Below are positions 1-7,609 of a stretch of 32,939 nt of DNA, piece after piece (position 1 is the stretch's first letter; each line of letters starts with the position of its first letter). Made by a program: the position numbers and the translations under genes. Location of the stretch: assembly GCA_964485695.1 (NCBI GenBank), contig CAZAKZ010000059.1, positions 1 through 32,939 of the forward strand, read 5' to 3'. Below the pieces are notes generated by a model. It did not search any database. It was not told the DNA's origin and saw nothing but the letters and a program-made list of their open reading frames with translations. The stretch is from CAZAKZ01 sp964485695. Its GTDB lineage: Bacteria; Planctomycetota; JAFGQW01.

Positions 1-1
1 G

Positions 2-631
2 AATCCGCGTGACCCGGGGACCGCGGTCACGCGGATTCTCGCGGTGGGGCGTCTGGTGCCGAAGAAGGGTTTCGACGTCCTGTTCCGGGCCCTCTCGGTC
101 CTCGAGAAGAAGGGGTATCGATTCCGGTGTGATCTCGTGGGAGACGGACCTGAGAGGAGCCGCCTGGAACGGCTTCGCCGGGACCTGGGTCTTGGGGAGA
201 GCGTACGAATGCTCGGAGCGCTCTCCAACGGAGAGATCCGGGACAGGATGCAGCGGGGGGGCCTCCTGGTCCTGCCGTGCATCGTGGCCAGGGACGGGGA
301 TCGAGACGGGATACCCGTGGTGCTCATGGAGGCCATGGCCTGCGGCATGCTGGTAGTCACCGGCGACCTGCCCACCATCCGCGAGCTGGTCCTTCCCGGG
401 AAGACCGGGATCCTGGTGAAATCCGGGGACGTGGACGCACTGGTCGAGGCCCTGGAGGCGATCCTGGAAGATCCAGACGGATTCACAGCCATGCGGGAGG
501 CGGGCCGTGGCCGCGTCGAGACGGAGTTCGCCCTGGCGCTGAACCTGGAGCGGCTGAGAGAGGTCATCACCGGGGAGTCGTCCAGGTCCAGGGCCCCGGC
601 TCCCGGGATTCTTGCCGAGACGACCGTGTGA
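2..631 (+). CDS. Glycosyltransferase family 4, C-terminal part (5' end outside window)
   Basis: This is the nucleotide-sugar-binding half of a GT-B glycosyltransferase, which moves a sugar from an activated donor to a lipid- or polysaccharide-linked acceptor at the cytoplasmic face of the membrane. The reading frame is open from base 2, so the acceptor-binding N-terminal half lies upstream of the window. Visible GT4 marks are ILAVGRLVPKKGFDVL at the domain linker, the GDGPE turn, and DGIPVVLMEAMACG, which carries the second Glu of the EX7E donor motif. The first Glu of that motif is replaced, as happens in WcaL-like colanic-acid enzymes. An internal GTG at 44 could be taken as a start but would cut the fold, so it is rejected. 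The next gene is convergent, with its stop 7 nt away. The acceptor and sugar cannot be told from this fragment. Confidence 0.88.
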   Translation, partial: NPRDPGTAVTRILAVGRLVPKKGFDVLFRALSVLEKKGYRFRCDLVGDGPERSRLERLRRDLGLGESVRMLGALSNGEIRDRMQRGGLLVLPCIVARDGDRDGIPVVLMEAMACGMLVVTGDLPTIRELVLPGKTGILVKSGDVDALVEALEAILEDPDGFTAMREAGRGRVETEFALALNLERLREVITGESSRSRAPAPGILAETTV

Positions 632-637
632 CAGGCG

Positions 638-1390
638 CTACCTGGCCACGACGATGACGTCGCTGGATTCGCCGGGAGAATACGGGCTGCCCGCGTAATC
701 GCCGAAGATCTCAAGACGATCATATCCCGCCTGCTTCAGAAACGTCTCGAGTTCGTCAGCACAGAGGGGCCGCATGATCCGGGAGGTGGACTGGACGATG
801 CGGCTTTCCTCTTCCGGGAACTTTCGTTCCAGGGTCAGGATCTCGATGCGGATGCGTTTCGGGTCCAGGGGATCCAGGATGCGAAGGTAGAGGAGCTCGG
901 CGCCTTCCGCGTCCCGGAAATTCAGCGGCAGGTGTCGAATGCCCTGGTCGAGGATGCGACGGTAGTTGAGGATCTGGATGAGGAGCGGGGCGCCCGGGGC
1001 GAGGAGCGGTTTCAGGCCCCGGAAGAGGGTTGTGTAGTGGCCGTCCTCCAGGAGGATCGCGAGGGAGTTCCCCAGGCACAGGGCGCCGCCGAGGCACCCG
1101 ACACCCTGCAAGGGAAGATGCGCCATGTCTCCCGCAACCCAGGCCGGAGCCGGGTACGCGGACCGGGCCTTCTCCAGCATCTCGAGGGAGAAGTCGAGGC
1201 CGATGACGGTATAGCCCGCGTGAGAGAGGGCATCGGCGTGCTCCCCCGTGCCGCAAGCAATGTCGAGGAGCGGCCGATCTCCGGGCCTGCCGAAGGTCTC
1301 GAGAAGAAAGGGGCGCTCCCTCTCGATGCGTTTTTTCCACGCCACGAATCGCCGGTAGTCGAGGCGGCCGAAGGTATCCTCCCCGGTCAT
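638..1390 (-). CDS. Class I SAM-dependent methyltransferase
   Basis: A 250-residue Rossmann-fold methyltransferase using S-adenosylmethionine. Motif I is LLDIACGTGEHADAL, followed by the acidic strand end VIGLDFS and the post-I helix EMLEKAR, all in the first third of the protein. The start is the ATG at 1390, 7 nt after an AGGAGA ribosome site; an upstream in-frame extension would run into the end of the preceding oxidoreductase gene. It lies 55 nt downstream of the beta-gamma oxidoreductase gene on the same strand, so co-transcription is likely, but nothing ties its substrate to that enzyme. The C-terminal half follows the usual pattern of small-molecule methyltransferases. Substrate unknown. 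Confidence 0.85.
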   Translation of the reverse strand: MTGEDTFGRLDYRRFVAWKKRIERERPFLLETFGRPGDRPLLDIACGTGEHADALSHAGYTVIGLDFSLEMLEKARSAYPAPAWVAGDMAHLPLQGVGCLGGALCLGNSLAILLEDGHYTTLFRGLKPLLAPGAPLLIQILNYRRILDQGIRHLPLNFRDAEGAELLYLRILDPLDPKRIRIEILTLERKFPEEESRIVQSTSRIMRPLCADELETFLKQAGYDRLEIFGDYAGSPYSPGESSDVIVVAR

Positions 1391-1445
1391 GGCTGTATCT
1401 CCTGGGGTTGTTGATCGGCGACTGTATCCGGACCTGGGCGGCCTG

Positions 1446-2762
1446 TCAACGCCAGCCCAGTGTCCGTCCCGCGGCAATGGCCTTCAGGGTGCTTTCCATG
1501 AATGATGGAGGCCCCCGGCGTGCAGCCTCTTCCAGGGCCTCGATGGGAATGAGGTCCAGGTGCTTGACCGTGGCGGTCAGAGCAGCCATAGCCAGGTCGG
1601 ACCGGGCCACCGGGGAAGAAGAGGAGCTCGTGTCCAGGACGTGCACCTTTGCCGACGTGGCCAGGCTGGAAAAGGCCTCGAGGGTGAACACCTGGTCCTC
1701 GGGCTGCATGCGCTCCAGGAATTCCTGCGCCTTGGCCAGGCCGGCGTCGGTGAGGATGAGGAGTGCGTCGGGCCGCTCCACGCCCGTGTAGCGGATCTCG
1801 TCAGGGCCGAGGATCAGCTCCGAGAGGCTGTGGCCGGCTTTCACGGTGACGGGGAAGTCGTCGCGTTGCGCTGCCCAGAGGCCCGACAGGATGCCGGCGC
1901 GGCCGGCCAGACGCACGGCCGACCTCACCCTGCCGCCGGCCGATCCCGCTGCCACCAGGCTGAAACGCCGGTGGAGGGGGGCCTTGAATTCCGGTGAGAT
2001 GGGCTGCGGGGCGAGGTTGGGCTTGCCTCGCTCGGCGGCATGAGCCGTTCGATAGGCCGAGGCGAATTCGGTGGCAGCGCGTTCCTCGAGGACGCCGGTG
2101 GCGAAATCGAGGGTGTCGAGCATGGTAAGGAGCGATTTCCGGTTCAGTTTGTTGCTCGGGACGAAATAGGCGGTGCACATCTCCCAGATGTCCAGCAACG
2201 AGAAGCCCGGGGTCCGGATCGCCTCGGCAATGCGATCGGGCAGGTCCCTGTCGAAGCTGGTTCCACGGTAGACGTAACTCGCCCCGTTGACGCGCGCGGT
2301 GGCACAGATGTCCAGGGGACGTTCCAGGTTGCCCGCCGGCGTGGTGGCGGTGACGGCGCCGGGGGGGGTGGTGGTGGAGTGCTGTCCGCCGGTCATGCCG
2401 AAGTTCAGGTTGTTGCACACCAGCACGGTGAGGCCGATGTTACGTCGGGCTGCGTTGATGAGATGGGTGCCGCCGATGCCCGTGCCGCCGTCGCCCATGA
2501 TGACGATGACGTCAAGGTCCGGCCGCACGAGCTTGATCCCGGTGGCATAGGTGATGCTGCGGCCGTGGAGGCCGTGGAAGACGCTGGTCGAGAAGTATTG
2601 ATCCGACAGGCCCGCGCAGCCGATGTCGCTGACGATGACCACCCGGCTCGGATCCGGCTGGAGCCGGACCAGGGCCCTGTCGAGGCTGTCCAGGATGGGG
2701 CCGTGGCCGCATCCCGGACAGAACGGGTACGGGATGTCGTTTCGGTAGGTGGACCGCGTCAC
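1446..2762 (-). CDS. korB: 2-oxoacid:ferredoxin oxidoreductase, fused beta (TPP) and gamma subunits
   Basis: A 438-residue subunit of a thiamine-pyrophosphate enzyme that decarboxylates a 2-oxoacid to acyl-CoA and reduces ferredoxin. Residues 1 to about 280 are the beta domain: CPGCGHG near the N-terminus (cluster/TPP region), IGCAGLSDQYF, the TPP/Mg motif beginning GDGGTGIGG, and NNLNFGMTGGQHS. Residues from about 285 to the end match the gamma subunit, with the conserved block DDFPVTVKAGHSLSEL and a Rossmann-like start. Gamma is more often separate or fused to alpha. The start is a GTG whose last bases form the alpha stop codon (GTGA overlap), so translation is coupled. No delta ferredoxin subunit is present nearby. 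Which 2-oxoacid is used (2-oxoglutarate, branched-chain or aryl pyruvate) is not shown by the sequence. Confidence 0.88.
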   Translation of the reverse strand: MTRSTYRNDIPYPFCPGCGHGPILDSLDRALVRLQPDPSRVVIVSDIGCAGLSDQYFSTSVFHGLHGRSITYATGIKLVRPDLDVIVIMGDGGTGIGGTHLINAARRNIGLTVLVCNNLNFGMTGGQHSTTTPPGAVTATTPAGNLERPLDICATARVNGASYVYRGTSFDRDLPDRIAEAIRTPGFSLLDIWEMCTAYFVPSNKLNRKSLLTMLDTLDFATGVLEERAATEFASAYRTAHAAERGKPNLAPQPISPEFKAPLHRRFSLVAAGSAGGRVRSAVRLAGRAGILSGLWAAQRDDFPVTVKAGHSLSELILGPDEIRYTGVERPDALLILTDAGLAKAQEFLERMQPEDQVFTLEAFSSLATSAKVHVLDTSSSSSPVARSDLAMAALTATVKHLDLIPIEALEEAARRGPPSFMESTLKAIAAGRTLGWR

Positions 2763-3874
2763 TGGACGGACTCCTCGAATTGCTCCGGGGTGATCAGCTC
2801 TCCGTCCGTCCGGCTCAGGCTCGTGACCTCGAGGCCGGGAACGAGGCGCTCGATTTCCCGGCAATAGAGGCCAGGATTCAGCTCGGCCACCACCACCTTG
2901 TGAACGCTGGCGAGCGCCCATTCCAGGCCGTACTCGGGCACGGGCCAGAGGCTCTGCACGGTGACGGTGGACACCTTCTTCCCCTTGCTTCGTACGCGAT
3001 CCGCGGCCACCCGCATGGCGCCGGCGGTCACACCGTAGCTCACCCAAAGGGTGTCGGCTCCCGGCTCGAGATCGGCGTGAATCATCTCGATCTCGTCCCG
3101 ATGCTCCAGCACCTTGGCGTGGAGGTGCCGGTTCAGGGCACCCACGGTGGGGGCGTGCTTGGTGATGAAGGCGCGCTCGTCGTGGGTGGAACCGGTGAAC
3201 CGAAGAATCTCGTCCTCTCCGTAGTGCCGCATGCGGGGAACGCCGTCGGCCGGGTCGTACCGGTAGGGTTTTCGGTGGGGATCGGGCGTCACGGGCTGGC
3301 TCCGATCCCGCACCGGTATGTCCTGGTAGGCGTCGACATCCACGGTGGTCATGGTCATGTTGAGCTCCTTGTCGGTGAGCAGGAACACCGGACAGCGGAA
3401 CCGTTCGGCCAGGTCGAAGGCCTTGCACGTGAAGCTGTAGCACTCGGAGAGGGTGGAGGGCGCGAGGGCGATGACGGGATAGCCGCCGGAGGTGCCCCAG
3501 CGCACGAAATTCACGTCGCCCTGGGCCACGGTGGTGGCCCCGCCCGTGGAGGGTCCGAGGCGCTGGACGTCCACGATGACCAGCGGCACCTCGCCCATGA
3601 CCGCCAGGCCGATGCTCTCGCTGTAGAGGCAGAGGCCCGGACCGCTGGTAGCGGTCATGGCCCGGGCGCCGGTCATGACCGCGCCGATGCACATGCCGAT
3701 GGAGGCGATCTCGTCCTCCCCCTGGATGGCCACGCCGCCCACCCTGGGCAGCTCCCGCATCAAGGCCATGAGTATGGGCGAGGCCGGAGTGATGGGGTAG
3801 CCAGCGAAGAAATCACAACCCGCGGCCAGGGCACCCCGAACGATGGCGGTGGAACCGTCGGTGAACTCACGCAT
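2759..3874 (-). CDS. korA: 2-oxoacid:ferredoxin oxidoreductase alpha subunit
   Basis: Alpha subunit of the same complex as the overlapping beta-gamma gene. The N-terminal pyrimidine-binding domain reads FFAGYPITPASPI, then the catalytic-face segment QGEDEIASIGM and the TSGPGLCLYSE loop, followed by the transketolase C-terminal-like domain ending near the stop. These are hallmark strings of the KorA/VorB family. I chose the ATG at 3874 (371 residues): it starts the protein where family members usually start (MREFTDGSTAIVRGA) and has GGAG about 8 nt upstream. An in-frame ATG at 3925 would add 17 residues but has no ribosome site and would lie only a few bases after a likely transcription start. 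It heads the operon alpha, beta-gamma, methyltransferase. Confidence 0.88.
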   Translation of the reverse strand: MREFTDGSTAIVRGALAAGCDFFAGYPITPASPILMALMRELPRVGGVAIQGEDEIASIGMCIGAVMTGARAMTATSGPGLCLYSESIGLAVMGEVPLVIVDVQRLGPSTGGATTVAQGDVNFVRWGTSGGYPVIALAPSTLSECYSFTCKAFDLAERFRCPVFLLTDKELNMTMTTVDVDAYQDIPVRDRSQPVTPDPHRKPYRYDPADGVPRMRHYGEDEILRFTGSTHDERAFITKHAPTVGALNRHLHAKVLEHRDEIEMIHADLEPGADTLWVSYGVTAGAMRVAADRVRSKGKKVSTVTVQSLWPVPEYGLEWALASVHKVVVAELNPGLYCREIERLVPGLEVTSLSRTDGELITPEQFEESVQ

Positions 3875-4196
3875 GGAGCTGCTCCAGCGGACTCCGTGGG
3901 GAGAAACTCCCCGATCCTGTGTCATCCATACAAATATCTATATAGCGCCAGCCGTTTGCGGAAAAAGGGTTTCGAGCCCGGTCGGACAGGGGCCGGCCTG
4001 TCCGGACCCATTACACTTTTACTCCCGTGTAACAACCGGGATGCGGCCCCCGAGATCTCAACCCAGCGATTCCCGCCGTCAGGTGCGTCTCCGAGCCGGG
4101 TTATCCGATTTTCGCCCCATTGGCCCGTATTTTGATACACCCTGCTGATACTGCACTTTTCGACACCTGCACGCACCGCGCGAAAGAGGAAAAGCT
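3875..4196. other. Divergent intergenic region, korA operon / first TonB receptor
   Basis: About 320 bases without a gene, between two divergent genes. It holds the possible korA -10 and a weak inverted repeat TTACAC...GTGTAA (10-base loop) near 4011-4032. It also holds a direct repeat TGATAC (4132 and 4146) shortly before the receptor gene. I looked for a cobalamin riboswitch and for a Fur box ahead of the receptor gene and saw neither. Confidence 0.5.
3936..3944 (-). promoter_or_regulatory. Possible -10 region for the korA operon
   Basis: Read on the minus strand, the AT-rich string TATATAGAT stands out in GC-rich surroundings. It would start transcription around 3931, giving a leader of roughly 55 nt before the preferred korA start. 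A poor -35 (TTTTTC) lies about 16 nt upstream. Seen by eye only. Confidence 0.3.
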
Positions 4197-6554
4197 GTGA
4201 TCCACATCTCCTCATCGATCAAAGCCACGTTGTGTTACTCCCGCTGCAGGAACCGGATACGCAAAGCCCGGCCCTTCTTCGGTCTGCTCCTTCCGGTCCT
4301 CCTGATGGCGGCCGGATGCGCTTCGCCCGTGACCCCGCACCCGGAGTCCCTTTCCCCACTCGTCCTGTTCCAGGACGTGGGCGGGCAGAAGCCGCCCGCA
4401 GCCCCAGTGCAGGACAAGGCCGCCGGTTCCAGGGCGACCGGGAATGTCCAGGACCAGACCGGCAAGGGCGACAAGACCCTCCCCGAGTACACCTCGGGCG
4501 TGATGGTGGTGACGGCCTCGCGCGTGGCCGAGGACCCCCTCGAGATCCCCCGGTCCCTGACGGTGGTGGACCCGGAAGAGATCCGCGGGAAGAACTCGCT
4601 GTCCATCGTGGATTCCCTGGATGACCGTATCGGCGTCTGGGTGGAGAAGCGAACCTCCACCACCAGCGATCCCGTGGTCCGCGGCCTGGCGGGGGGCAAC
4701 CTGGTGGCGCTCATGGATGGAAACACCATCTCCACCTTCTGGGGCGAGGGTGGATTCGCCGGCGACGACATGTACGGCAAGATCGATGCGAACACGATCG
4801 AGCGCATCGAGGTCCTCCGGGGCCCCGCATCCGTGCAGTACGGCTCCAACGCCCTCGGGGGCGTGCTCAACTTCATCACGCGGTCCTCCCCTATCGACTA
4901 CACCTCCGAGGGCATCCGGCTCGGCGGCCGGGCGAAGGGCTCCTACGGCAGCGCGGCCAAGGAGTGGCGGCTGCGCACCGAGGTGTTCGGAGCCACACCG
5001 GCCTTCAAGTTCATTGCCGGCTACACCAGCAACGACGTGAACGATGTCCGTGGCGGCCGGGGCGTCGGGGTTCAGAATCCCACCGGCGGCGAGGACGAGA
5101 ACTTCGACGGCAAGTTTCAGTGGAAGGCGACGGACAACTCCGAGGCCACTTTTTCGGTCCAGAACATCCACCGCACCCACGTCAAACGCTTCTACCGCCC
5201 CACCCAGAACAACCAGAACTTCCGTCAGGGCTACAGCGCCACCTACCGTATCGAGAATCCGACGTCGTTCTGGGACGAGGTGAAGGCGAACCTCTACTCC
5301 CAGTTCAAGGATGACCGGCGGTACTGGGACAACGGCACCAGGGGCCGGGCCCGGTGGTGGACCTACACCGGCGACCTGCAGATGGTCACCCCGCTGTGCA
5401 AGAACAACCGCCTCACCTACGGCGTGGGCGTCCACCGCGATTACGGCGAGAGCCCCGACGACGAGCAGTTCACCCGGGTATTCACCAACGGCGTCAAGGA
5501 AAAGGAAAAGGCTTCGCCGGACACCATCTGGGACAATGCGGGCATCTTCGTCATGGACCGGTGGCAGGTCCTGGACTGCCTCACCCTGACCGGCGGCCTG
5601 CGCTACGACTACTTCCGGTTCGACGCGGATCCGGACCAGCACTACATGCCGCCGGGCGGCCGGCCCGACCTGGACGACTTCACCGACCGCGAGTCCTCCC
5701 TCACGGGCGGGGTCGGTTTCGTGGTCGAGGTGGACCCGGCAGTGCGGGTCTTTGGCAACTACTCCCGCGGCTTCCGGATGTTCCCGCCGCACTTCGGCGT
5801 CACCCAGCACGCCTGGGGCGTTCTGGTCCCGAGCCAGCTCCTGGATCCGATCACGGCCGACAACTTCGAGGTGGGCACCAAGTGGCGCACCGAGGCGTGC
5901 CAGGGAAGTGCCGCCGTCTATTACACCAACTTCGACAACTTCCAGAACATCGTCCGGGGCACCTTCATGGGCCAGGACTGGTTCGACTACAACAACGACA
6001 ACATTCGCCAGCTGGACGAGGATGTTTTCGTCACCAAGGGCAACGGCGACGCCTACGTCTACGGCGTCGAGGTCGAGGCCGAGGTCAGTCTCCAGAGCCT
6101 GTTTCCGGACGTTTTCGGCCCCGAGTGGACCGTGGGCGGAGGATTCATGTGGAACTTCGGCCGGGATATTACCCGGGACGAGCCGTTCCGCCACACGCAT
6201 CCGGCTCGGGGGCTCTTCAAGATCCGGTGGGACGACACCGACCCCAAGCGCGGGCTCTGGTGGGAGTTCACGGCGGACGTGGTTCGCCACTTCGATCGCA
6301 TTCAGGCGAACCGCCAGGCCACGGATCCGACGTATCGAAACGACCCCCAGAATGCCGCGAGCGGCCACATCCGCCCCGACGGTCTGCCGGGATACACGGT
6401 CTACGACATCCGCGGCGGATTCAACATCACCGACTATGCTTCCATCACCCTGGCGGTGGAAAACCTGTCCGACAAGAAATACCGCCCCGCCCACAGCCGG
6501 TGGGATGCCTCGGGGATCAACTTCATTGCGTCTCTGGATATTCACTACTATTAA
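4197..6554 (+). CDS. TonB-dependent outer-membrane receptor with lipobox-like signal
   Basis: A 785-residue ligand-gated porin with a 22-strand barrel that imports a scarce ligand (siderophore, corrinoid or metal complex), powered by TonB. The start is GTG, 6 nt after AGAGGA. Residues 20-41 form a secretion signal ending LLMAAGC, which looks like a lipoprotein box with Cys41. A Pro/Ala-rich linker follows, then a TonB-box-like VMVVTASR. The plug domain follows, with VEKRTSTTSDPVVRGLAGG and IERIEVLRGPASVQYGSNAL. The rest is barrel, rich in aromatic strands and ending in an aromatic residue (IASLDIHYY), as expected for BAM recognition. A tonB gene follows 18 nt downstream. The ligand cannot be read from sequence. 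Confidence 0.9.
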   Translation: MIHISSSIKATLCYSRCRNRIRKARPFFGLLLPVLLMAAGCASPVTPHPESLSPLVLFQDVGGQKPPAAPVQDKAAGSRATGNVQDQTGKGDKTLPEYTSGVMVVTASRVAEDPLEIPRSLTVVDPEEIRGKNSLSIVDSLDDRIGVWVEKRTSTTSDPVVRGLAGGNLVALMDGNTISTFWGEGGFAGDDMYGKIDANTIERIEVLRGPASVQYGSNALGGVLNFITRSSPIDYTSEGIRLGGRAKGSYGSAAKEWRLRTEVFGATPAFKFIAGYTSNDVNDVRGGRGVGVQNPTGGEDENFDGKFQWKATDNSEATFSVQNIHRTHVKRFYRPTQNNQNFRQGYSATYRIENPTSFWDEVKANLYSQFKDDRRYWDNGTRGRARWWTYTGDLQMVTPLCKNNRLTYGVGVHRDYGESPDDEQFTRVFTNGVKEKEKASPDTIWDNAGIFVMDRWQVLDCLTLTGGLRYDYFRFDADPDQHYMPPGGRPDLDDFTDRESSLTGGVGFVVEVDPAVRVFGNYSRGFRMFPPHFGVTQHAWGVLVPSQLLDPITADNFEVGTKWRTEACQGSAAVYYTNFDNFQNIVRGTFMGQDWFDYNNDNIRQLDEDVFVTKGNGDAYVYGVEVEAEVSLQSLFPDVFGPEWTVGGGFMWNFGRDITRDEPFRHTHPARGLFKIRWDDTDPKRGLWWEFTADVVRHFDRIQANRQATDPTYRNDPQNAASGHIRPDGLPGYTVYDIRGGFNITDYASITLAVENLSDKKYRPAHSRWDASGINFIASLDIHYY

Positions 6555-6572
6555 ATCGAGATACGAGGAGAA

Positions 6573-7445
6573 ATGGTGAGGTCCGTCATTCCCTTCCTGC
6601 CCGGGCACCTCGAAGCAGTGCCCCGTCCGACGCTTGAAAGCGTGCCGGCCGGGGGGCGCCGTGGAGCCGGGACAGGCGGCCCGCCCTCGCTGGAGCTGCG
6701 CCGGCCATCACGGAAGGGTGTATCGAGGGGCGTGTCCGCACTGATCGTGGCCCTGGCCGTCAATGGTCTCATCGCTTTCATCCTCGTGACTCTGGGCCGG
6801 TTCGGCGACCTGCCAGCAGCCTGGTCCCGCCCGGCGGTCAAGCCGCCCGTGGAGGTGGCGTGGCTTTCTCCCGAACCTGAGGTGCCGGAGAAGATGCCGG
6901 CGCCGAAAATCCCGGCGCCGGTCAAACTGAAGGTGAAAGCAACGGTGCTGCCACCGCGCGTCCGACCCCGGTCGGAGGTTCCCGCAGTGCCTCGCCTGTC
7001 CCTCGGGGTGACCCTCGACCTGCCCGGCCTGCCGGCGATTCACGTGGATCCCGCGGCCTCCATCGATGTGCTGGACCTGGATGCCTTCACGGCGCCCCCT
7101 TCCACCCTGGCGGTTCAGCAGGAGAAAGCCCTCGAGCGGACCGGGCCTCTGAACGAGCGCGGCGTCGACATACCGCCCCGGAAAAATTTCGCACCGCGTC
7201 CCACGTTCCCGCATCTCGCCCTGCGCCGCAACATCATGAAGGGGACGGTGGAGGCGCGACTCCTCGTGAAGGCGAACGGCCGCGTGACCCGGGTGGAGAT
7301 CCTGAAGGCCGAACCTCCGGGCTATTTCGAGAACACGGTGCGGGCGGCGGCGCGGGACTGGGTCTTTTATCCCGCTCGCCTCAAGGGCAGAAACGTGGAT
7401 TGCTGGTGTAGACAGGAATTCTGTTTCCGGATCGAAAACCGCTGA
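6573..7445 (+). CDS. tonB: TonB-type energy transducer
   Basis: A 290-residue inner-membrane protein that carries proton-motive energy to outer-membrane receptors. It has an unusually long cytoplasmic N-terminus of about 50 residues, one membrane helix at about 53-73 (VSALIVALAVNGLIAFILVT), a periplasmic Pro/Lys/Val-rich spacer (EVPEKMPAPKIPAPVKLK), and a C-terminal TonB domain. That domain begins around FPHLALRRNIMKGTV, has VKANGRVTRVEILKAEP, and ends with the DWVFYPARLKGRNV strand. The last strand holds three cysteines (CWCRQEFCF), which is odd for TonB. The ATG follows an AGGAG-type site. It is sandwiched between two receptor genes, so it probably serves them. ExbB and ExbD are not in the window. 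Confidence 0.88.
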   Translation: MVRSVIPFLPGHLEAVPRPTLESVPAGGRRGAGTGGPPSLELRRPSRKGVSRGVSALIVALAVNGLIAFILVTLGRFGDLPAAWSRPAVKPPVEVAWLSPEPEVPEKMPAPKIPAPVKLKVKATVLPPRVRPRSEVPAVPRLSLGVTLDLPGLPAIHVDPAASIDVLDLDAFTAPPSTLAVQQEKALERTGPLNERGVDIPPRKNFAPRPTFPHLALRRNIMKGTVEARLLVKANGRVTRVEILKAEPPGYFENTVRAAARDWVFYPARLKGRNVDCWCRQEFCFRIENR

Positions 7446-7481
7446 GACTCCTTGTACTTCTTGATCCGGAAGAATATGAGC

Positions 7482-7520
7482 GCTACCTCCACCCTGGGTG
7501 GGGGTAGCCTTTTTTTATTT
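7482..7520 (+). terminator. Rho-independent terminator after tonB
   Basis: A 12-bp stem (GCTACC, a T-G wobble, then CCACC) with a CTG loop and a matching right arm, followed directly by C and a run of eight T. It separates the first receptor-tonB unit from the second receptor gene. Confidence 0.88.
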
Positions 7521-7609
7521 GGGTATTTATGTTCTCCTTTTTTTTACAAACCACCACCGGCCATGGATCGTTGATTGTTTTCTTTTTTTGAGCGTGGAGT
7601 GCAATCGAG

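Noticed and set aside
2763..3692. Upstream in-frame extension of the beta-gamma oxidoreductase gene across korA
   Set aside because: It is the wrong frame of korA; the GTG at 2762, overlapping the korA stop, starts the real protein with its CPGCGHG region.
2780..4135. Plus-strand open frame of about 450 codons opposite korA
   Set aside because: Gly/His-rich shadow of korA running into the divergent promoter region; no recognisable domain.
3926..4196. Cobalamin riboswitch or Fur box before the TonB receptor
   Set aside because: None of the conserved B12-box strings and no Fur-like palindrome could be found by eye.
4212..6608. Long minus-strand open frame (about 800 codons) opposite the first TonB receptor gene
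   Set aside because: Val/Gly/Asp/His-rich translation with no family motif; it mirrors the codon bias of the GC-rich receptor gene and is an antisense shadow.
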